A stretch of DNA of 41,196 nucleotides, from contig CAYPZL010000027.1 in the NCBI GenBank assembly GCA_964415045.1, positions 1 to 41,196 on the forward strand, in the 5' to 3' direction. Each line of letters begins with the position of its first letter. Position 1 is the stretch's first letter. The DNA is from CAYPZL01 sp964415045. Its GTDB lineage: Bacteria; Planctomycetota; Phycisphaerae; Sedimentisphaerales; Anaerobacaceae. The notes under the pieces were generated by a model. That model ran no database searches. It was not told the origin of the DNA and was given only the letters and a program-made list of their open reading frames with translations. This document shows positions 17,280 to 27,070 of this stretch, piece after piece. Both the position numbers and the translations under genes were made by a program.

Positions 17280-20200
17280 ATGAAGGCAGGCACTCGTCGA
17301 TGGGACTACCTGATCGTGACGGCGTCGAACGAGGCGCAGGGGCGGGCCTACGAGCGCCAGTTGTCGCTGCGCCGCGACCTGGGTTTGCTCAGCGACGTTC
17401 GTGAAGCGGTCGTCGTCGCCGACCCCGGCGGCAAGCGCGTCGGCAGCGGCGGCAGCACGTTGTACTGTTTGTTGGAACTGCTGCGGCGCAGGCTCGGGAG
17501 CGAGCGAGTTGCCTCCTCGCGGCGTTTTTGGGAGCAGGTGCTCGGCGCGCTTCGCATCCTGATCGTTCATGCCGGCGGCGACGCGCGGCGTTTGCCGGCG
17601 TACGGGCCCTGCGGCAAAGCCTTCGTCCCCGTCCCGGGCGAGAACGACGGCGCCGTTTGCCTGAGCTTGTTCGACCGACAGTTGCCGATCTACCTGGCGT
17701 TGCCTGCGCCGGAGCGGGGCCGGGGACAGGTGGTGATCGCCTCGGGCGACGTGCTGTTGCGGTTCGATCCGGCCGAGGTGACGTTCTCGGGCCAGGGCAT
17801 AACGGGGTTGGCGTGCTACGCCCCGCCCGAGCAGGCGAGCCGGCACGGTGTGTTCTGCCCCGCCGGCGGCGACGGCGTCCGGCTGTATCTGCAGAAGCCC
17901 TCGATCGAACGACAGAGAGCCGAGGGCGCCGTCAATCCCTACGGGCAGGCGTGCCTGGACATTGGCGTGATGCAATTCGATGCGGGCACCGCGGTGCAGT
18001 TGCTCCGGCTCTTCGGTGCCCGGGTGGACAAAGACGGACGATTCGCCCTTGCCGGCAAGCGCGGCCGGGCCGTGAGGGAACGGGGACTGGACTTCTATCG
18101 CGAAGTCTGCTGCGCGCTGGGCGGGCAGGCCAGCCTGGACCATTACGCGACGACGGCTCTTGAAAGCGGCTCGAAGTGGACCGAAGCCATGCTGGCCGAG
18201 CTGTTTGAAAGCTTGTCGCCGATCCCGTTCCACATGCAACTGCTCAAGCGCTGTGACTTCTTCGATTTCGGCACGAGTCGCGCCATCATCAGCAGCGGCA
18301 CGCGTCTGCTCCAGGAGGACCGGGGCATCTCGCACCTGCAAACGTACCTGGATATCAACAACGCCATCACCCCCGGCGGCTCCGTGCGCGGCACGGCGAG
18401 TTGGGTCGAGGGCTGCCGGATCGACTCGCTCCTGGAATTGGGCGGAAGCAACGTCGTGGTAGGCGTGGACGTCGATGAGCCTTTGACCCTGCCCAGCGGA
18501 ATGTGTCTGGATGTGATCGAGGGTCGCGACAGGCAGTCGCGGCGCGTGTGGTTCGTGCGGTACTACGGGATCGACGACACGTTCAAGGAGCCGGTGGATG
18601 AGGGGGCCGTGTTCTGCGGGACGGATTTGCGTGCGTGGCTGACGACGGTGGGCGCCGACGATGCGATGGTGTGGGATCGCCGGGCGCCGCCGAAGGAGCG
18701 TACGATCTGGAACGCCCGGCTGTTTCCGGCGGTCGGGCAACATGGCGAGTATCGCCGGTGGCGGTGGATGCCCGAGCCGCAGCGCGCCTCCGAGACCGAA
18801 CGCGCCGCCTGGCGTGCGGCGCCGAGGTACAGCCTGAAAGACATCCTGGCGTTGGCCGATCACGAGGGGTTCTACGAGCGCCGAACGGCCATTCGCGCCC
18901 GTGTGGTTCAGGCGGCCCTGCAACGCGTGTTCCGGCCGGATGGGGACTTCTCCGCCCGCGAGCTGCTCTACTTGTTGCGCAAGGCCGACGATCTGGAAAC
19001 CTGGGTGGCCGAAATTCTCAAACAGGCGCATCGATGCTTCGAAAGCGGACGGGACGGCGCCACGGCCGCGCTGGTCTTCCCCCGCGTGATTCACACGTTG
19101 GGCTCGGCCCTTCTGGAGCTGGCGCAGGAGGACCCAAAGCCCGTGGCGCGGGCCTTGCGCGGCGCCGTCGACAGGCTCGAACCGGCGGCGCGTCGTCGGC
19201 TCGCGGCGTTGGGTCTGGACCTGGAGGGCAAAATCAAGGCCGAGCCGTGGTGCCGCCAGGCGCAGACAGTGGGCTTCGAGGCTCTGGAGCGCGCCATCGT
19301 AGGCAGTGCGTCGGCACAGAGCCGGCAGGCCCAAAGCGTGCTGCGCAGCGACGAGATCGTCTGGGCGCGCGCCCCGGCCCGGCTCGACGTGGGCGGCGGC
19401 TGGACCGATACGCCGCCGTATTCGCTGGAGTGGGGCGGTTGCGTGACCAACGCCGCAGTCAACCTGAACGGCCAGCCTCCTATTCAGGCCTACGTCCGCG
19501 TCATCGACGAGCCGGTCATCCGCATCGGTTCGATCGACCTCGGCGTGAGGATCGAGATTCGGGACTTCGACAACCTGCTGGACTATCGCAAGGCCACCGG
19601 CAGCTTCGCCCTGGCCAAGGCGGCCCTGGTCCTCTCGGGCGTCTCGCCGAACGGACGCGGCCGGCGCAGGAGTCTGAAGAAGGCTCTCGAGGCCTTCGGG
19701 GGCGGCATCGAGCTGACCACGCTGGCGGCCATCCCGAAAGGCAGCGGCCTGGGGACCTCCAGCATCATGGGCGCCGTGATCGTCGCGGCGCTCGGACGCG
19801 TGATGGGCAGGCAACTGTCCCAGCGCGAGCTTTTCCACAGCGTCCTGCGCCTGGAACAGGCGCTGACCACCGGCGGCGGCTGGCAGGACCAGATCGGCGG
19901 CGTGGTGGACGGCGTCAAGATGATCGTCACCGCCCCGGGCATGGTCCCGGACGCCCACATTCACTACGTCCCCTCCGATATTCTCGATCCGAAAGCCAAC
20001 GGCGGTCAGACGCTGCTCTTCTACACGGGCATTACGCGTCTGGCCAAGAACATCCTCCATCAGGTCGTGGCGCGGTACCTGAATCGAGACCGCGCGACCC
20101 TGGCGACCTTGAAACACATCGGCGCCGTGGCGCGAGAGGTGATGGACGCATTCATCCGCAAGGACATCGAGCGGTTCGGCCGTCTCATCGATCTGGCCTG

Positions 20201-20453
20201 GCAACTGAACAAGCGACTGGACCCGAACAGCAGCAACGACGAGATCGAGGCGCTTCTGAGGCGGGTCGAGCCCCACATTTACGGGGCCAAGCTCCTCGGC
20301 GCCGGCGGCGGAGGCTTCATGCTGATGATCTGCAAATCGCCCGCCGATGCCGCCTCCGTGCGGGAAAAGCTGGAAAGCGATCCGCCCAACGATCGCGCCC
20401 GGTTCTTCGATTACGACATCAGCGACGAGGGGCTCGTCGTGACCGCGTGTTAG
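17280..20453 (+). CDS. bifunctional fucokinase / fucose-1-phosphate guanylyltransferase-like protein
   Basis: This 1057-aa protein has two functional halves. Residues 1-~500 are a fucose pyrophosphorylase domain with the nucleotide-binding RVGSGGSTL at 53-61. Residues about 690-1057 are a GHMP sugar kinase with GGGWTDTPP near 705, the ATP-binding PKGSGLGTSS near 818 and LGAGGGGF near 1006. This architecture matches Bacteroides Fkp and plant FKGP, which convert L-fucose via L-fucose-1-phosphate to GDP-L-fucose; the length is close to the plant enzyme. A GGGGAG ribosome site precedes the ATG. Related proteins can use other sugars such as heptoses, so the fucose assignment is inference from family. 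Confidence 0.85.
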   Translation: MKAGTRRWDYLIVTASNEAQGRAYERQLSLRRDLGLLSDVREAVVVADPGGKRVGSGGSTLYCLLELLRRRLGSERVASSRRFWEQVLGALRILIVHAGGDARRLPAYGPCGKAFVPVPGENDGAVCLSLFDRQLPIYLALPAPERGRGQVVIASGDVLLRFDPAEVTFSGQGITGLACYAPPEQASRHGVFCPAGGDGVRLYLQKPSIERQRAEGAVNPYGQACLDIGVMQFDAGTAVQLLRLFGARVDKDGRFALAGKRGRAVRERGLDFYREVCCALGGQASLDHYATTALESGSKWTEAMLAELFESLSPIPFHMQLLKRCDFFDFGTSRAIISSGTRLLQEDRGISHLQTYLDINNAITPGGSVRGTASWVEGCRIDSLLELGGSNVVVGVDVDEPLTLPSGMCLDVIEGRDRQSRRVWFVRYYGIDDTFKEPVDEGAVFCGTDLRAWLTTVGADDAMVWDRRAPPKERTIWNARLFPAVGQHGEYRRWRWMPEPQRASETERAAWRAAPRYSLKDILALADHEGFYERRTAIRARVVQAALQRVFRPDGDFSARELLYLLRKADDLETWVAEILKQAHRCFESGRDGATAALVFPRVIHTLGSALLELAQEDPKPVARALRGAVDRLEPAARRRLAALGLDLEGKIKAEPWCRQAQTVGFEALERAIVGSASAQSRQAQSVLRSDEIVWARAPARLDVGGGWTDTPPYSLEWGGCVTNAAVNLNGQPPIQAYVRVIDEPVIRIGSIDLGVRIEIRDFDNLLDYRKATGSFALAKAALVLSGVSPNGRGRRRSLKKALEAFGGGIELTTLAAIPKGSGLGTSSIMGAVIVAALGRVMGRQLSQRELFHSVLRLEQALTTGGGWQDQIGGVVDGVKMIVTAPGMVPDAHIHYVPSDILDPKANGGQTLLFYTGITRLAKNILHQVVARYLNRDRATLATLKHIGAVAREVMDAFIRKDIERFGRLIDLAWQLNKRLDPNSSNDEIEALLRRVEPHIYGAKLLGAGGGGFMLMICKSPADAASVREKLESDPPNDRARFFDYDISDEGLVVTAC

Positions 20454-20502
20454 GACGCCTCTCGCGCGGAGTCATGTCATCAGGCCTGCGCCCACGCAAA
20501 TC

Positions 20503-22023
20503 ATGCAGAGAACACCACCTGTCGTCATCATGTATGTTGCGGTGCTTGTTGCCGCCGGCGCGTTTTACGGCCTGAGCTGCGCGCCGGGGGCGTTGTGGCA
20601 GGACAGCGGATTGATTCAGTATCGCGTGTGGCACCACGATATCGAGGGCTTTCTCGGGCTGGCGATCTCGCACCCGTTGTATTACCTCGTCGCCATCGTT
20701 GCAAAGTCCGTTCCGCTCGGCGCCTTCGCCCACCGCGTCAATCTCGTCTCGGCGTTGGCGGCGGCGGTCGCCGTGGCGAATGTGTATCTGCTGGTGAGGC
20801 TGTGGCTGGGGAGGAACTTCCCAGCTATTATCGCGGCCGCTACGCTCGCTTTCTCGCACACATTCTGGCGTCACGCCTGCATCGCCGAGACGTACACGCT
20901 GTGGACGGGGCTGTTCTCGGCCGGGCTGGTTGTGCTGCTGCAATACACCCGAACCCGGCGTATCGGCTGGCTGTACGCTCTGGCTCTGCTCAACGGCCTG
21001 GCGATTGCCGTCCACATGCTGGCTTCCATCCCGCTGCTCTGCTACGCGGCTTACGTCGCCGTATTGCTCGTCAAGAAAAGGGTCCGCGCAAGGCATTCGG
21101 TCGTTCTCGTTTTTCTCTGGATCGTGGGTGCGCTGCCCTTTGCCTGTCTGATCGTCAAGAACATGGTCGCCAGCGGCGACGTTCTCGGCACGCTGGCCTC
21201 GGCGGCCTTCGGGCATCGCTGGCAGGCGGACGTCCTCAATACGAGCCTTTCGTGGCGGATTGTCGGACAGAATATGGCGTTCGTCCTGCTCAACTTTCCG
21301 ACGCCGAATCTGCTGCTGGGCGCGGTGGGCCTTTACGCGTTGCACAGGATGGGACCGACCTCGGCGTTTCGCAACATCATCCTGGTGCTGATGCTCTCGT
21401 TCTTCGTTTTCGCGTTTCGCTACACGGTTTCCGATCGGTACGCATTTTTCATCCCGTTCTATTGCGTGACTTGCGTTGTCATCGGCCTGGGCGCCGAGAC
21501 CTTGCGGTCGAGACTACGCCGGCGTGCGGTTCTGTACGCGGTGGCGGCGTTTTCGCTGCTGCCGGTGGTCGTGTATGCGGCGGCGCCGCGAGCGGCCCGG
21601 CGGTTGAATCTCCAGATGCCCACGCGACAGAACGTGCCGTACCGCGACGATTACGAGTATTTCCTCCAGCCCTGGAAAACCCGCTACCGGGGAGCCGAAC
21701 GCTTCGCCGAGGAGGCGTTGGAAGCAGCGGAAGCCGGTGCCGTCATCTATGCCGACACGACGACGGTGGGACCTCTTCTGTACACGCAGGAAGTCAAATG
21801 CAAGCGCCTCGACGTGAGCATCGTTACGGGCATCGTGTCCGGCGCCGGCGCACCGTCGTATGGCGCACAAACGTTTGAAAGTCTCATCAGGAGCCGGCCG
21901 TGCTACGTAACGTCGGTCGACGCGGGCTACTGTCCGCCGTTCATTCTCGATAAGTATGATTTCGTCCAGGCCGGCGTGCTCTGGCGGGTAATCCAACGGC
22001 CCGCGCCGGGCGTTGCGCAGTAG
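20503..22023 (+). CDS. DUF2723 / PMT-like membrane glycosyltransferase
   Basis: This 506-aa integral membrane protein has about ten hydrophobic helices in residues 1-370 and a soluble C-terminal domain. The DUF2723 hallmarks are present: an early loop WQDSG at 32-36 with the likely catalytic Asp, HPLYYL, and AETYTLW near 128. The fold is that of GT-C enzymes (protein O-mannosyltransferase relatives) that take sugars from polyprenyl-phosphate donors and act at the outer face of the inner membrane. It follows the Fkp-like gene by 49 bp and precedes the methyltransferase by 5 bp. Its acceptor, glycan or protein, cannot be told. Confidence 0.8.
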   Translation: MQRTPPVVIMYVAVLVAAGAFYGLSCAPGALWQDSGLIQYRVWHHDIEGFLGLAISHPLYYLVAIVAKSVPLGAFAHRVNLVSALAAAVAVANVYLLVRLWLGRNFPAIIAAATLAFSHTFWRHACIAETYTLWTGLFSAGLVVLLQYTRTRRIGWLYALALLNGLAIAVHMLASIPLLCYAAYVAVLLVKKRVRARHSVVLVFLWIVGALPFACLIVKNMVASGDVLGTLASAAFGHRWQADVLNTSLSWRIVGQNMAFVLLNFPTPNLLLGAVGLYALHRMGPTSAFRNIILVLMLSFFVFAFRYTVSDRYAFFIPFYCVTCVVIGLGAETLRSRLRRRAVLYAVAAFSLLPVVVYAAAPRAARRLNLQMPTRQNVPYRDDYEYFLQPWKTRYRGAERFAEEALEAAEAGAVIYADTTTVGPLLYTQEVKCKRLDVSIVTGIVSGAGAPSYGAQTFESLIRSRPCYVTSVDAGYCPPFILDKYDFVQAGVLWRVIQRPAPGVAQ

Positions 22024-22028
22024 GATTC

Positions 22029-22805
22029 ATGCGTACCAGGATTGAACCAGACTGCCCGTTTGGATACGACCGCTACGCCTTCGCCTGGCACCACGTGCCT
22101 GCGAACGGGTCGGCCCACCTCGATTTCGGTTGTGGCGACGGCCGGTTTCTGGCAGCTCTGGAGGGCAAGTCCTCGGCTCCTCTTGCCGGCGTCGATGTCA
22201 GCAGGGAAGCGGTGAGGCAGGCGGAGAAAACGTGTAGCAGGGCACGCATCGTACATCTTAACGGGACCGCCTCGCTGCCGTTTCCCGACGCCGAGTTCTC
22301 GTCCGCCAGCTTGCTGGACGTTCTCGAACACGTCCACGAGCAGGATGAGTTGCTGGGCGAGCTGCGGCGTGTCCTTTCGGATGGAGGCGTGCTGATCGTC
22401 ACCGTACCGGGCCGGCATGTGTTCTCCTTTCTGGACTTGGGCAACGCCAAGTTTCGGTTCCCCAGGCTGCATCGCTGGTGCTATTGCCGAAAACACTCGC
22501 GCCGCCAGTACGAGCAGCGGTACACGGCCAATCCGGACGGCCTGGTCGGCGACGTCTCGGCCCGGAAACGCTGGCACGAGCATTTCTCCAGAAAAAAGCT
22601 CGAGCGATTGCTGAACCGAAACGGCTTCTCGGTGATCGAGTTCGACGGCGCGGGATTCTCCCTGCGTTTACTGAAGATTGCGGAGCTGATGTTTCGCCGG
22701 CTCGGGCCCTTGCGCGGCGCTATCAGCAAGATGATGGCCTGGGATGCGCGTTTGTTTTCCTCGGCCAACCTGTTCTGCGTGGCGCGGAAAGAGAGCACGA
22801 GCTGA
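22029..22805 (+). CDS. class I SAM-dependent methyltransferase
   Basis: This 258-aa protein has the SAM-binding motif I HLDFGCGDGRFLAAL (residues ~32-46). A motif II/III region follows with LDVLEHVHEQDELLGELRRVLSDGG and LIVTVPG. It belongs to the Methyltransf_11/UbiE-like group, which methylates small molecules, lipids or sugars. The C-terminal part is basic and may contact a charged acceptor or membrane. It sits 5 bp after the DUF2723 gene and 12 bp before the flippase, so glycan methylation is the likely role. Confidence 0.85.
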   Translation: MRTRIEPDCPFGYDRYAFAWHHVPANGSAHLDFGCGDGRFLAALEGKSSAPLAGVDVSREAVRQAEKTCSRARIVHLNGTASLPFPDAEFSSASLLDVLEHVHEQDELLGELRRVLSDGGVLIVTVPGRHVFSFLDLGNAKFRFPRLHRWCYCRKHSRRQYEQRYTANPDGLVGDVSARKRWHEHFSRKKLERLLNRNGFSVIEFDGAGFSLRLLKIAELMFRRLGPLRGAISKMMAWDARLFSSANLFCVARKESTS

Positions 22806-22817
22806 ACGGAACACGGC

Positions 22818-24422
22818 GTGTCCGATAAAAACGAGATGGCCAAAACTACTACGACATCCCGACGACTGGTCCACAACACGCTTTTTAACATCGTGGCGTT
22901 CATGAGTCACGCGGTTGTGGGCTTCTTTCTGATCCCGTTTCTTTTGGGCCGGCTGGGACCGGCGCGCTGGGGCGTCTGGGTGCTGATCGGCTCGATCTTT
23001 CGCTATCGAGGCATCCTAAACATGGGGCTCAACAGCGCGGTCAATCGAAACATCCCGGTGTATTTGGCCCAGGGTGATGAGGAGGGGGTCCAGAAGGTTA
23101 TCAGCACGTCTCTGTTGTTCTTTTCGGCGCTGGCTGGGGTGCTGGTGCTGGTGACGCTGCTGTTTTCCGCCAAGATCGGCGTCTGGTTTGCGATCGAGCC
23201 TGAGCTGGTCCGGGTCGCCGGTGCCCTGGTGCTGATCGTCGGACTGTGCTACGCGGCGTCAAGTCCGCTTCAATTGGGCACGGCGGCACTCAGCGGGCTG
23301 CAACGCTACGACATCACCAGCAAGGTGGCGCTGGCGGTGCTCCTGGCCCGGACCGTGCTGTTGGTTGCCTTGCTGCTACGCGGGTATGGCCTCGTGACCA
23401 TGGGCCTGATCTTCGGCCTCAGCGAGCTTGTGGTCCGAGGGCTGCAATGTGCCTTCGTCCGGCACTTGCTGCCGGAGGTTTCGATCTCGTGGAGGAGCGT
23501 CGATTTCGCGCTGCTCAGGGAAATGCTTTTCTACGGGATGAATACCTTCCTGTACACGACCGGGGCGCTGATCATCTACAAGGCCAGCGATCTGGTTATC
23601 GGGATCTTTCTGGGAACGACCGAGGTGGGGCATTTCGCCCTGGCGATGGCGGGGATTCTGCTGCTGTCCCAGTTCTTGCAGGCCTTCACCGCGGCCATCA
23701 AGCCGGCGGTCAGCGACCTGGACGCCCGGGACGATCAGACCCGCGTGCGTCAGATCGCGTTTCTGGCCCAGAAATACAGCCTGTTGTTCATCATCCCGGC
23801 CGGCTGCTTCCTTCTGATCATGGGCAGGGAGTTTCTGACGGTCTGGGTCGGTGACAAGATTCAGGACCCGGCGGTCCTGGACTCGCTGGTGGCCGTTCTG
23901 GTGATTCTGACGGCCGGCCATTGCCTGATGCTGGCCCAACACAGCAACTTCCTGGTCCTCGTCGGTCGCGGGGAGCACCGGGTTTTCGGGCTCCTGACGG
24001 CCCTGGAAGCGGTGCTGTGCGTCTCGGCGGCGGTCTTTACGGTCACGGTGCTGGGCCGGGGTCTGGCGGGGATCGCGTGGTGCAACTTCGTGCCGATGAC
24101 GCTCGTGGCCGGGATCGTGCTGCCGCTGTATTTCAATCGGAAGATGCAGATACGCACCCGGGACAATCTCGTGCAAGTCTGGTGGCCCGCCTTGTTGGGC
24201 AGCCTGCCCGCAGCGGCGGTGATGTGCCTGTGGAAATATCTGTCACCGCCCGATTCGTGGGCCGAGCTGTTCGCCTGTGTGGCGGTCGTGGCCGGCTGCA
24301 CGCTGGCCTGCGGCTGGTTTGTGAGCCTGAAAACGCAGGAACGCCGGACTCTTCTGGCGGTTCTTCGACGCAGCCGTGCGCAGCCGCCGGCCGAGGACGC
24401 CGAAATCGACCCGACTGGATGA
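22818..24422 (+). CDS. Wzx-type polysaccharide flippase
   Basis: This 534-aa membrane protein of the MATE/MOP superfamily (polysaccharide biosynthesis protein) has about 12-14 hydrophobic helices. Helix 1 reads VAFMSHAVVGFFLIPFLLGRLGPARWG, the usual family pattern of a helix followed by GxxxxG. It moves lipid-linked repeat units from the cytoplasmic to the periplasmic face of the membrane. The start is GTG 22818 or ATG 22836; neither has a strong ribosome site. The C-terminus is a basic cytoplasmic tail. Its presence makes this a Wzx/Wzy-type pathway. Confidence 0.9.
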   Translation: MSDKNEMAKTTTTSRRLVHNTLFNIVAFMSHAVVGFFLIPFLLGRLGPARWGVWVLIGSIFRYRGILNMGLNSAVNRNIPVYLAQGDEEGVQKVISTSLLFFSALAGVLVLVTLLFSAKIGVWFAIEPELVRVAGALVLIVGLCYAASSPLQLGTAALSGLQRYDITSKVALAVLLARTVLLVALLLRGYGLVTMGLIFGLSELVVRGLQCAFVRHLLPEVSISWRSVDFALLREMLFYGMNTFLYTTGALIIYKASDLVIGIFLGTTEVGHFALAMAGILLLSQFLQAFTAAIKPAVSDLDARDDQTRVRQIAFLAQKYSLLFIIPAGCFLLIMGREFLTVWVGDKIQDPAVLDSLVAVLVILTAGHCLMLAQHSNFLVLVGRGEHRVFGLLTALEAVLCVSAAVFTVTVLGRGLAGIAWCNFVPMTLVAGIVLPLYFNRKMQIRTRDNLVQVWWPALLGSLPAAAVMCLWKYLSPPDSWAELFACVAVVAGCTLACGWFVSLKTQERRTLLAVLRRSRAQPPAEDAEIDPTG

Positions 24423-24468
24423 AATTGGGTTCGTTTGACGATAGTACCTGAAGGACAATCGCCTCCGT

Positions 24469-25782
24469 ATGGATGATGCGTTGCACATACTGGTAGCTGA
24501 CTACGTGCCGATCGCGAACAAAGGCGAAGAGGCCATCGTGCGCGGGATCGAAGATATGTTGTCGGATGGACGAGCGGTCAGGCTGGGGCTCTTTGACAAC
24601 GTCGAGGCGGTGACGCAGCAGGGCAACATTACGGTCTTCCCGAGAGACTGGATCTTCCGCTTTGAGGGCCGCGCGGGGCTTTCGGGAAGGGGACGTCTCT
24701 GGCTCCAGGCGGTCATCGCGGCGCAGCTTCGCTTCGGAGCGTACGGTCCTTTGAAGAACCTGACGGCCGGGGAAGCGCAAAGATGCCGGCCGCTCCAGGA
24801 ATTCTTTCGCCGGGCACAATACGTGCTGGTCGGGCATGACGGCGTCTTCGGCGTGGAGTCCTGCGGGATCGTCCACCTGGCCAAGAAGTGCGGCAAGCGG
24901 ACCGGCATCCTGGGCGCCAGCACGGGGATCGGCAGCGGGCGAGTCTACAAGGCCTGGCTCTACCGCCGGACCCTGGACGAATGCGATTTCTGCATCTTCC
25001 GCGAAGCGCACTCGCGTGACAGCATGCAAACCGTATGTCGCGAGCGGCAGAAGCTCCTCGTCGGCCCGGACCCGGCGTTTGCGATGCGGCCCGAGGAGCC
25101 CGAGAAAGCCCTGGCCGTGCTCGAAGGGCACGAGGCCTATCGCCGGGCCAAAGAGAAAGGCAGGCCCGTTGTGGCGGTGACGGTGCTGGAAAAGGGCCGG
25201 GTCTATGCCGGCTTTCGACCCGATTTGCAAGGGCGGGAAAAGCAGCAGGCCCATGCGAAATACGTTGCCGCGATCCTCGATGCCCTGGTGCAGAAGCACG
25301 ATGCTTTCCTGTTGTTTCTGCCGCATTCGACGGAAGAGACGGGCAACGATATCGTGGCGGCCGCCCACGTGGCCGAACGGATGAACGCGCAGCCCGAAGA
25401 CTGCCTGATCCTGAAAGAGGATTGCGGCGCGAGGCGGTTGAAGGGTATCATGCGCGAGTGCGATTTCGTGGTCGGCGAACGAACGCATTCGCTGATCGGC
25501 AGCGTCTCGGTCGGTACGCCGTTCGTGGCGTTGACCAACCGCCGGGACACGAGGACGCACGGGATCATCGGGCAGATGTGTGGTTGCCCGGAGCACATTG
25601 TCGATATGGATGTCACAAGCGCGGAAGACGCCTCCGGCAAGGCGCTGGAGCTGTTTGCGAATCGCGCCGGCCTGCGCGATTCTCTCGAACGGGTCCGTCG
25701 GCGGTTGTCGAAGCAGATCGACGAGCTTTCGCGCGTGGTGAGAGGATTCACCGGGGGGTCGAGCGTTGAAACACAGGCATGA
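24469..25782 (+). CDS. polysaccharide pyruvyl transferase family protein
   Basis: This 437-aa protein shows the family's N-terminal ADYVPIANKGEEAIVRGI (the GxEA loop), a central VLVGHDGVFG and the C-terminal GERTHSLIGSVSVGTPFVAL with THGIIGQM. This is the GT-B-like fold of CsaB/WcaK. Members transfer a pyruvyl group from phosphoenolpyruvate to form a ketal on a sugar, adding negative charge to the glycan. The last 17 bp overlap the FrhB-like gene, which points to tight coupling. The acceptor sugar is unknown. Confidence 0.85.
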   Translation: MDDALHILVADYVPIANKGEEAIVRGIEDMLSDGRAVRLGLFDNVEAVTQQGNITVFPRDWIFRFEGRAGLSGRGRLWLQAVIAAQLRFGAYGPLKNLTAGEAQRCRPLQEFFRRAQYVLVGHDGVFGVESCGIVHLAKKCGKRTGILGASTGIGSGRVYKAWLYRRTLDECDFCIFREAHSRDSMQTVCRERQKLLVGPDPAFAMRPEEPEKALAVLEGHEAYRRAKEKGRPVVAVTVLEKGRVYAGFRPDLQGREKQQAHAKYVAAILDALVQKHDAFLLFLPHSTEETGNDIVAAAHVAERMNAQPEDCLILKEDCGARRLKGIMRECDFVVGERTHSLIGSVSVGTPFVALTNRRDTRTHGIIGQMCGCPEHIVDMDVTSAEDASGKALELFANRAGLRDSLERVRRRLSKQIDELSRVVRGFTGGSSVETQA

Positions 25783-27070
25783 GACAATCGAGTGGGTGGT
25801 CAGGCACCATCTTTGCACGGGCTGCGGCGTGTGCGCGGGAATCTGCCCGCGCGACGCGCTGGAGATGACGATCGACGAGCGCCGCGGCTGCTACGTGCCC
25901 CGGATCGACGCCGAGCGGTGCACGCGGTGCGGTTTGTGCTACGAGGTCTGCCCCGGAGACCAGGTGGATTTCAAAGGGTTCAGCGCGGCCCTTTTTGGAG
26001 ACGTTCCGGAGGACGTGGCGCTGGGCAGCTACGTGGGCAGCTATATCGGCCACGCGATCGACGAGGACATTCGCTTCAACAGCGCCTCGGGCGGCCTGGT
26101 GACGTCGTTGCTGCTGTTTGCCCTGGAGGGAGGTTTGATCGACGGGGCGCTGGTGACGCGGATGCGGCGCGACAATCCGTTACGGCCGGAAGCGTTCATC
26201 GCCCGCACGAAGGGGCAGATCATCTCGGCGGCCGGCTCCAAGTATTGTCCCGTGCCGGCCGGCGTGGCCCTGAAAGAAATCCTCGCCTCCGAGGGCCGGT
26301 ACGCCGTGGTGGGCCTTCCCTGCCACATCCAGGGGCTGCGTAAGGCCGAGCGGCGCCTCGATATATTGCGCCGGCGCATTCGCTACCGGATCAGCATCGC
26401 ATGCAGCCTGGATTACAGCTTCGCCGGCACCGAACGGTTTCTCGGGGGCCTCGGCATCGCGCCGGAGCAGGTGGAAGTGCTGCAATATCGCGGCCGCGGC
26501 TGGCCCGGAAGCGTGTTCGTTCGCACCCGCGACGGCCGGGAGACTACCGTCGCCTACCCCGATTTCTACAAGACGCTGGGTCCGTATTCGCTGCGCCGCT
26601 GCACTCTGTGCAGCGACATGATGGGCGAGCTGAGCGACCTGTCCTGTGGCGACGCCTGGGTCCCCGAGGTGATGGAGACCGACCAGACGGGAAGCTCTTT
26701 CGTGATCTCGCGGACCCCCGAAGCCGAGGAACTGCTCGAGAACGCCGCGTCGCGCGGGGCGGTCGAGTTATCGGATCTCAGCGTCGGGGATTTGCTCGCC
26801 TCCCAAGGCCACGCGCTGTTCAAAAAGCGAAAGCTCAAGGCGCGAATGAGGCTGTTCCGCCTGTGCGGCCAGCGGGTCCCAAGCTATCGCCAGAAGCTGC
26901 TCCGGCCCATTCCGGGTGACTACGTCAACATGATAAAAGTCTACATCGCGCGCTACGTTTTGTCGGGCAATCACCGCATTCTCCGCAAGCTGTTCAATGC
27001 GCTGCGGCACTCGAAACGGGAAACACCCAGGGCAACGGTCCAGCATCACACGCCCGTGCATCAGTCCTGA
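25766..27070 (+). CDS. FrhB-like F420 hydrogenase/dehydrogenase beta-subunit family protein
   Basis: The 434-aa product starts at TTG 25766, with a GGGGGG ribosome-site-like run upstream. Two N-terminal [4Fe-4S] motifs, CTGCGVCAGICP (from C17) and CTRCGLCYEVCP, are followed by FrhB/FdhB N- and C-terminal domains. These contain FNSASGGLVTSLL, GLPCHIQGLRKAE, a SCGDAW near 295 and YRGRGWPG. In methanogens such subunits transfer electrons to F420, whereas in polysaccharide loci they are recurrent and unassigned. Overlap with the pyruvyl transferase gene suggests a reductive or ferredoxin-linked step on the pyruvylated sugar. No F420 genes are nearby. Confidence 0.85.
   Translation: MKHRHETIEWVVRHHLCTGCGVCAGICPRDALEMTIDERRGCYVPRIDAERCTRCGLCYEVCPGDQVDFKGFSAALFGDVPEDVALGSYVGSYIGHAIDEDIRFNSASGGLVTSLLLFALEGGLIDGALVTRMRRDNPLRPEAFIARTKGQIISAAGSKYCPVPAGVALKEILASEGRYAVVGLPCHIQGLRKAERRLDILRRRIRYRISIACSLDYSFAGTERFLGGLGIAPEQVEVLQYRGRGWPGSVFVRTRDGRETTVAYPDFYKTLGPYSLRRCTLCSDMMGELSDLSCGDAWVPEVMETDQTGSSFVISRTPEAEELLENAASRGAVELSDLSVGDLLASQGHALFKKRKLKARMRLFRLCGQRVPSYRQKLLRPIPGDYVNMIKVYIARYVLSGNHRILRKLFNALRHSKRETPRATVQHHTPVHQS

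Noticed and set aside
17115..20276. 1053-codon minus-strand open frame
   Set aside because: It mirrors the fucokinase/pyrophosphorylase-like gene; its Arg/Ala/Gln-rich composition and absence of motifs mark it as a shadow.
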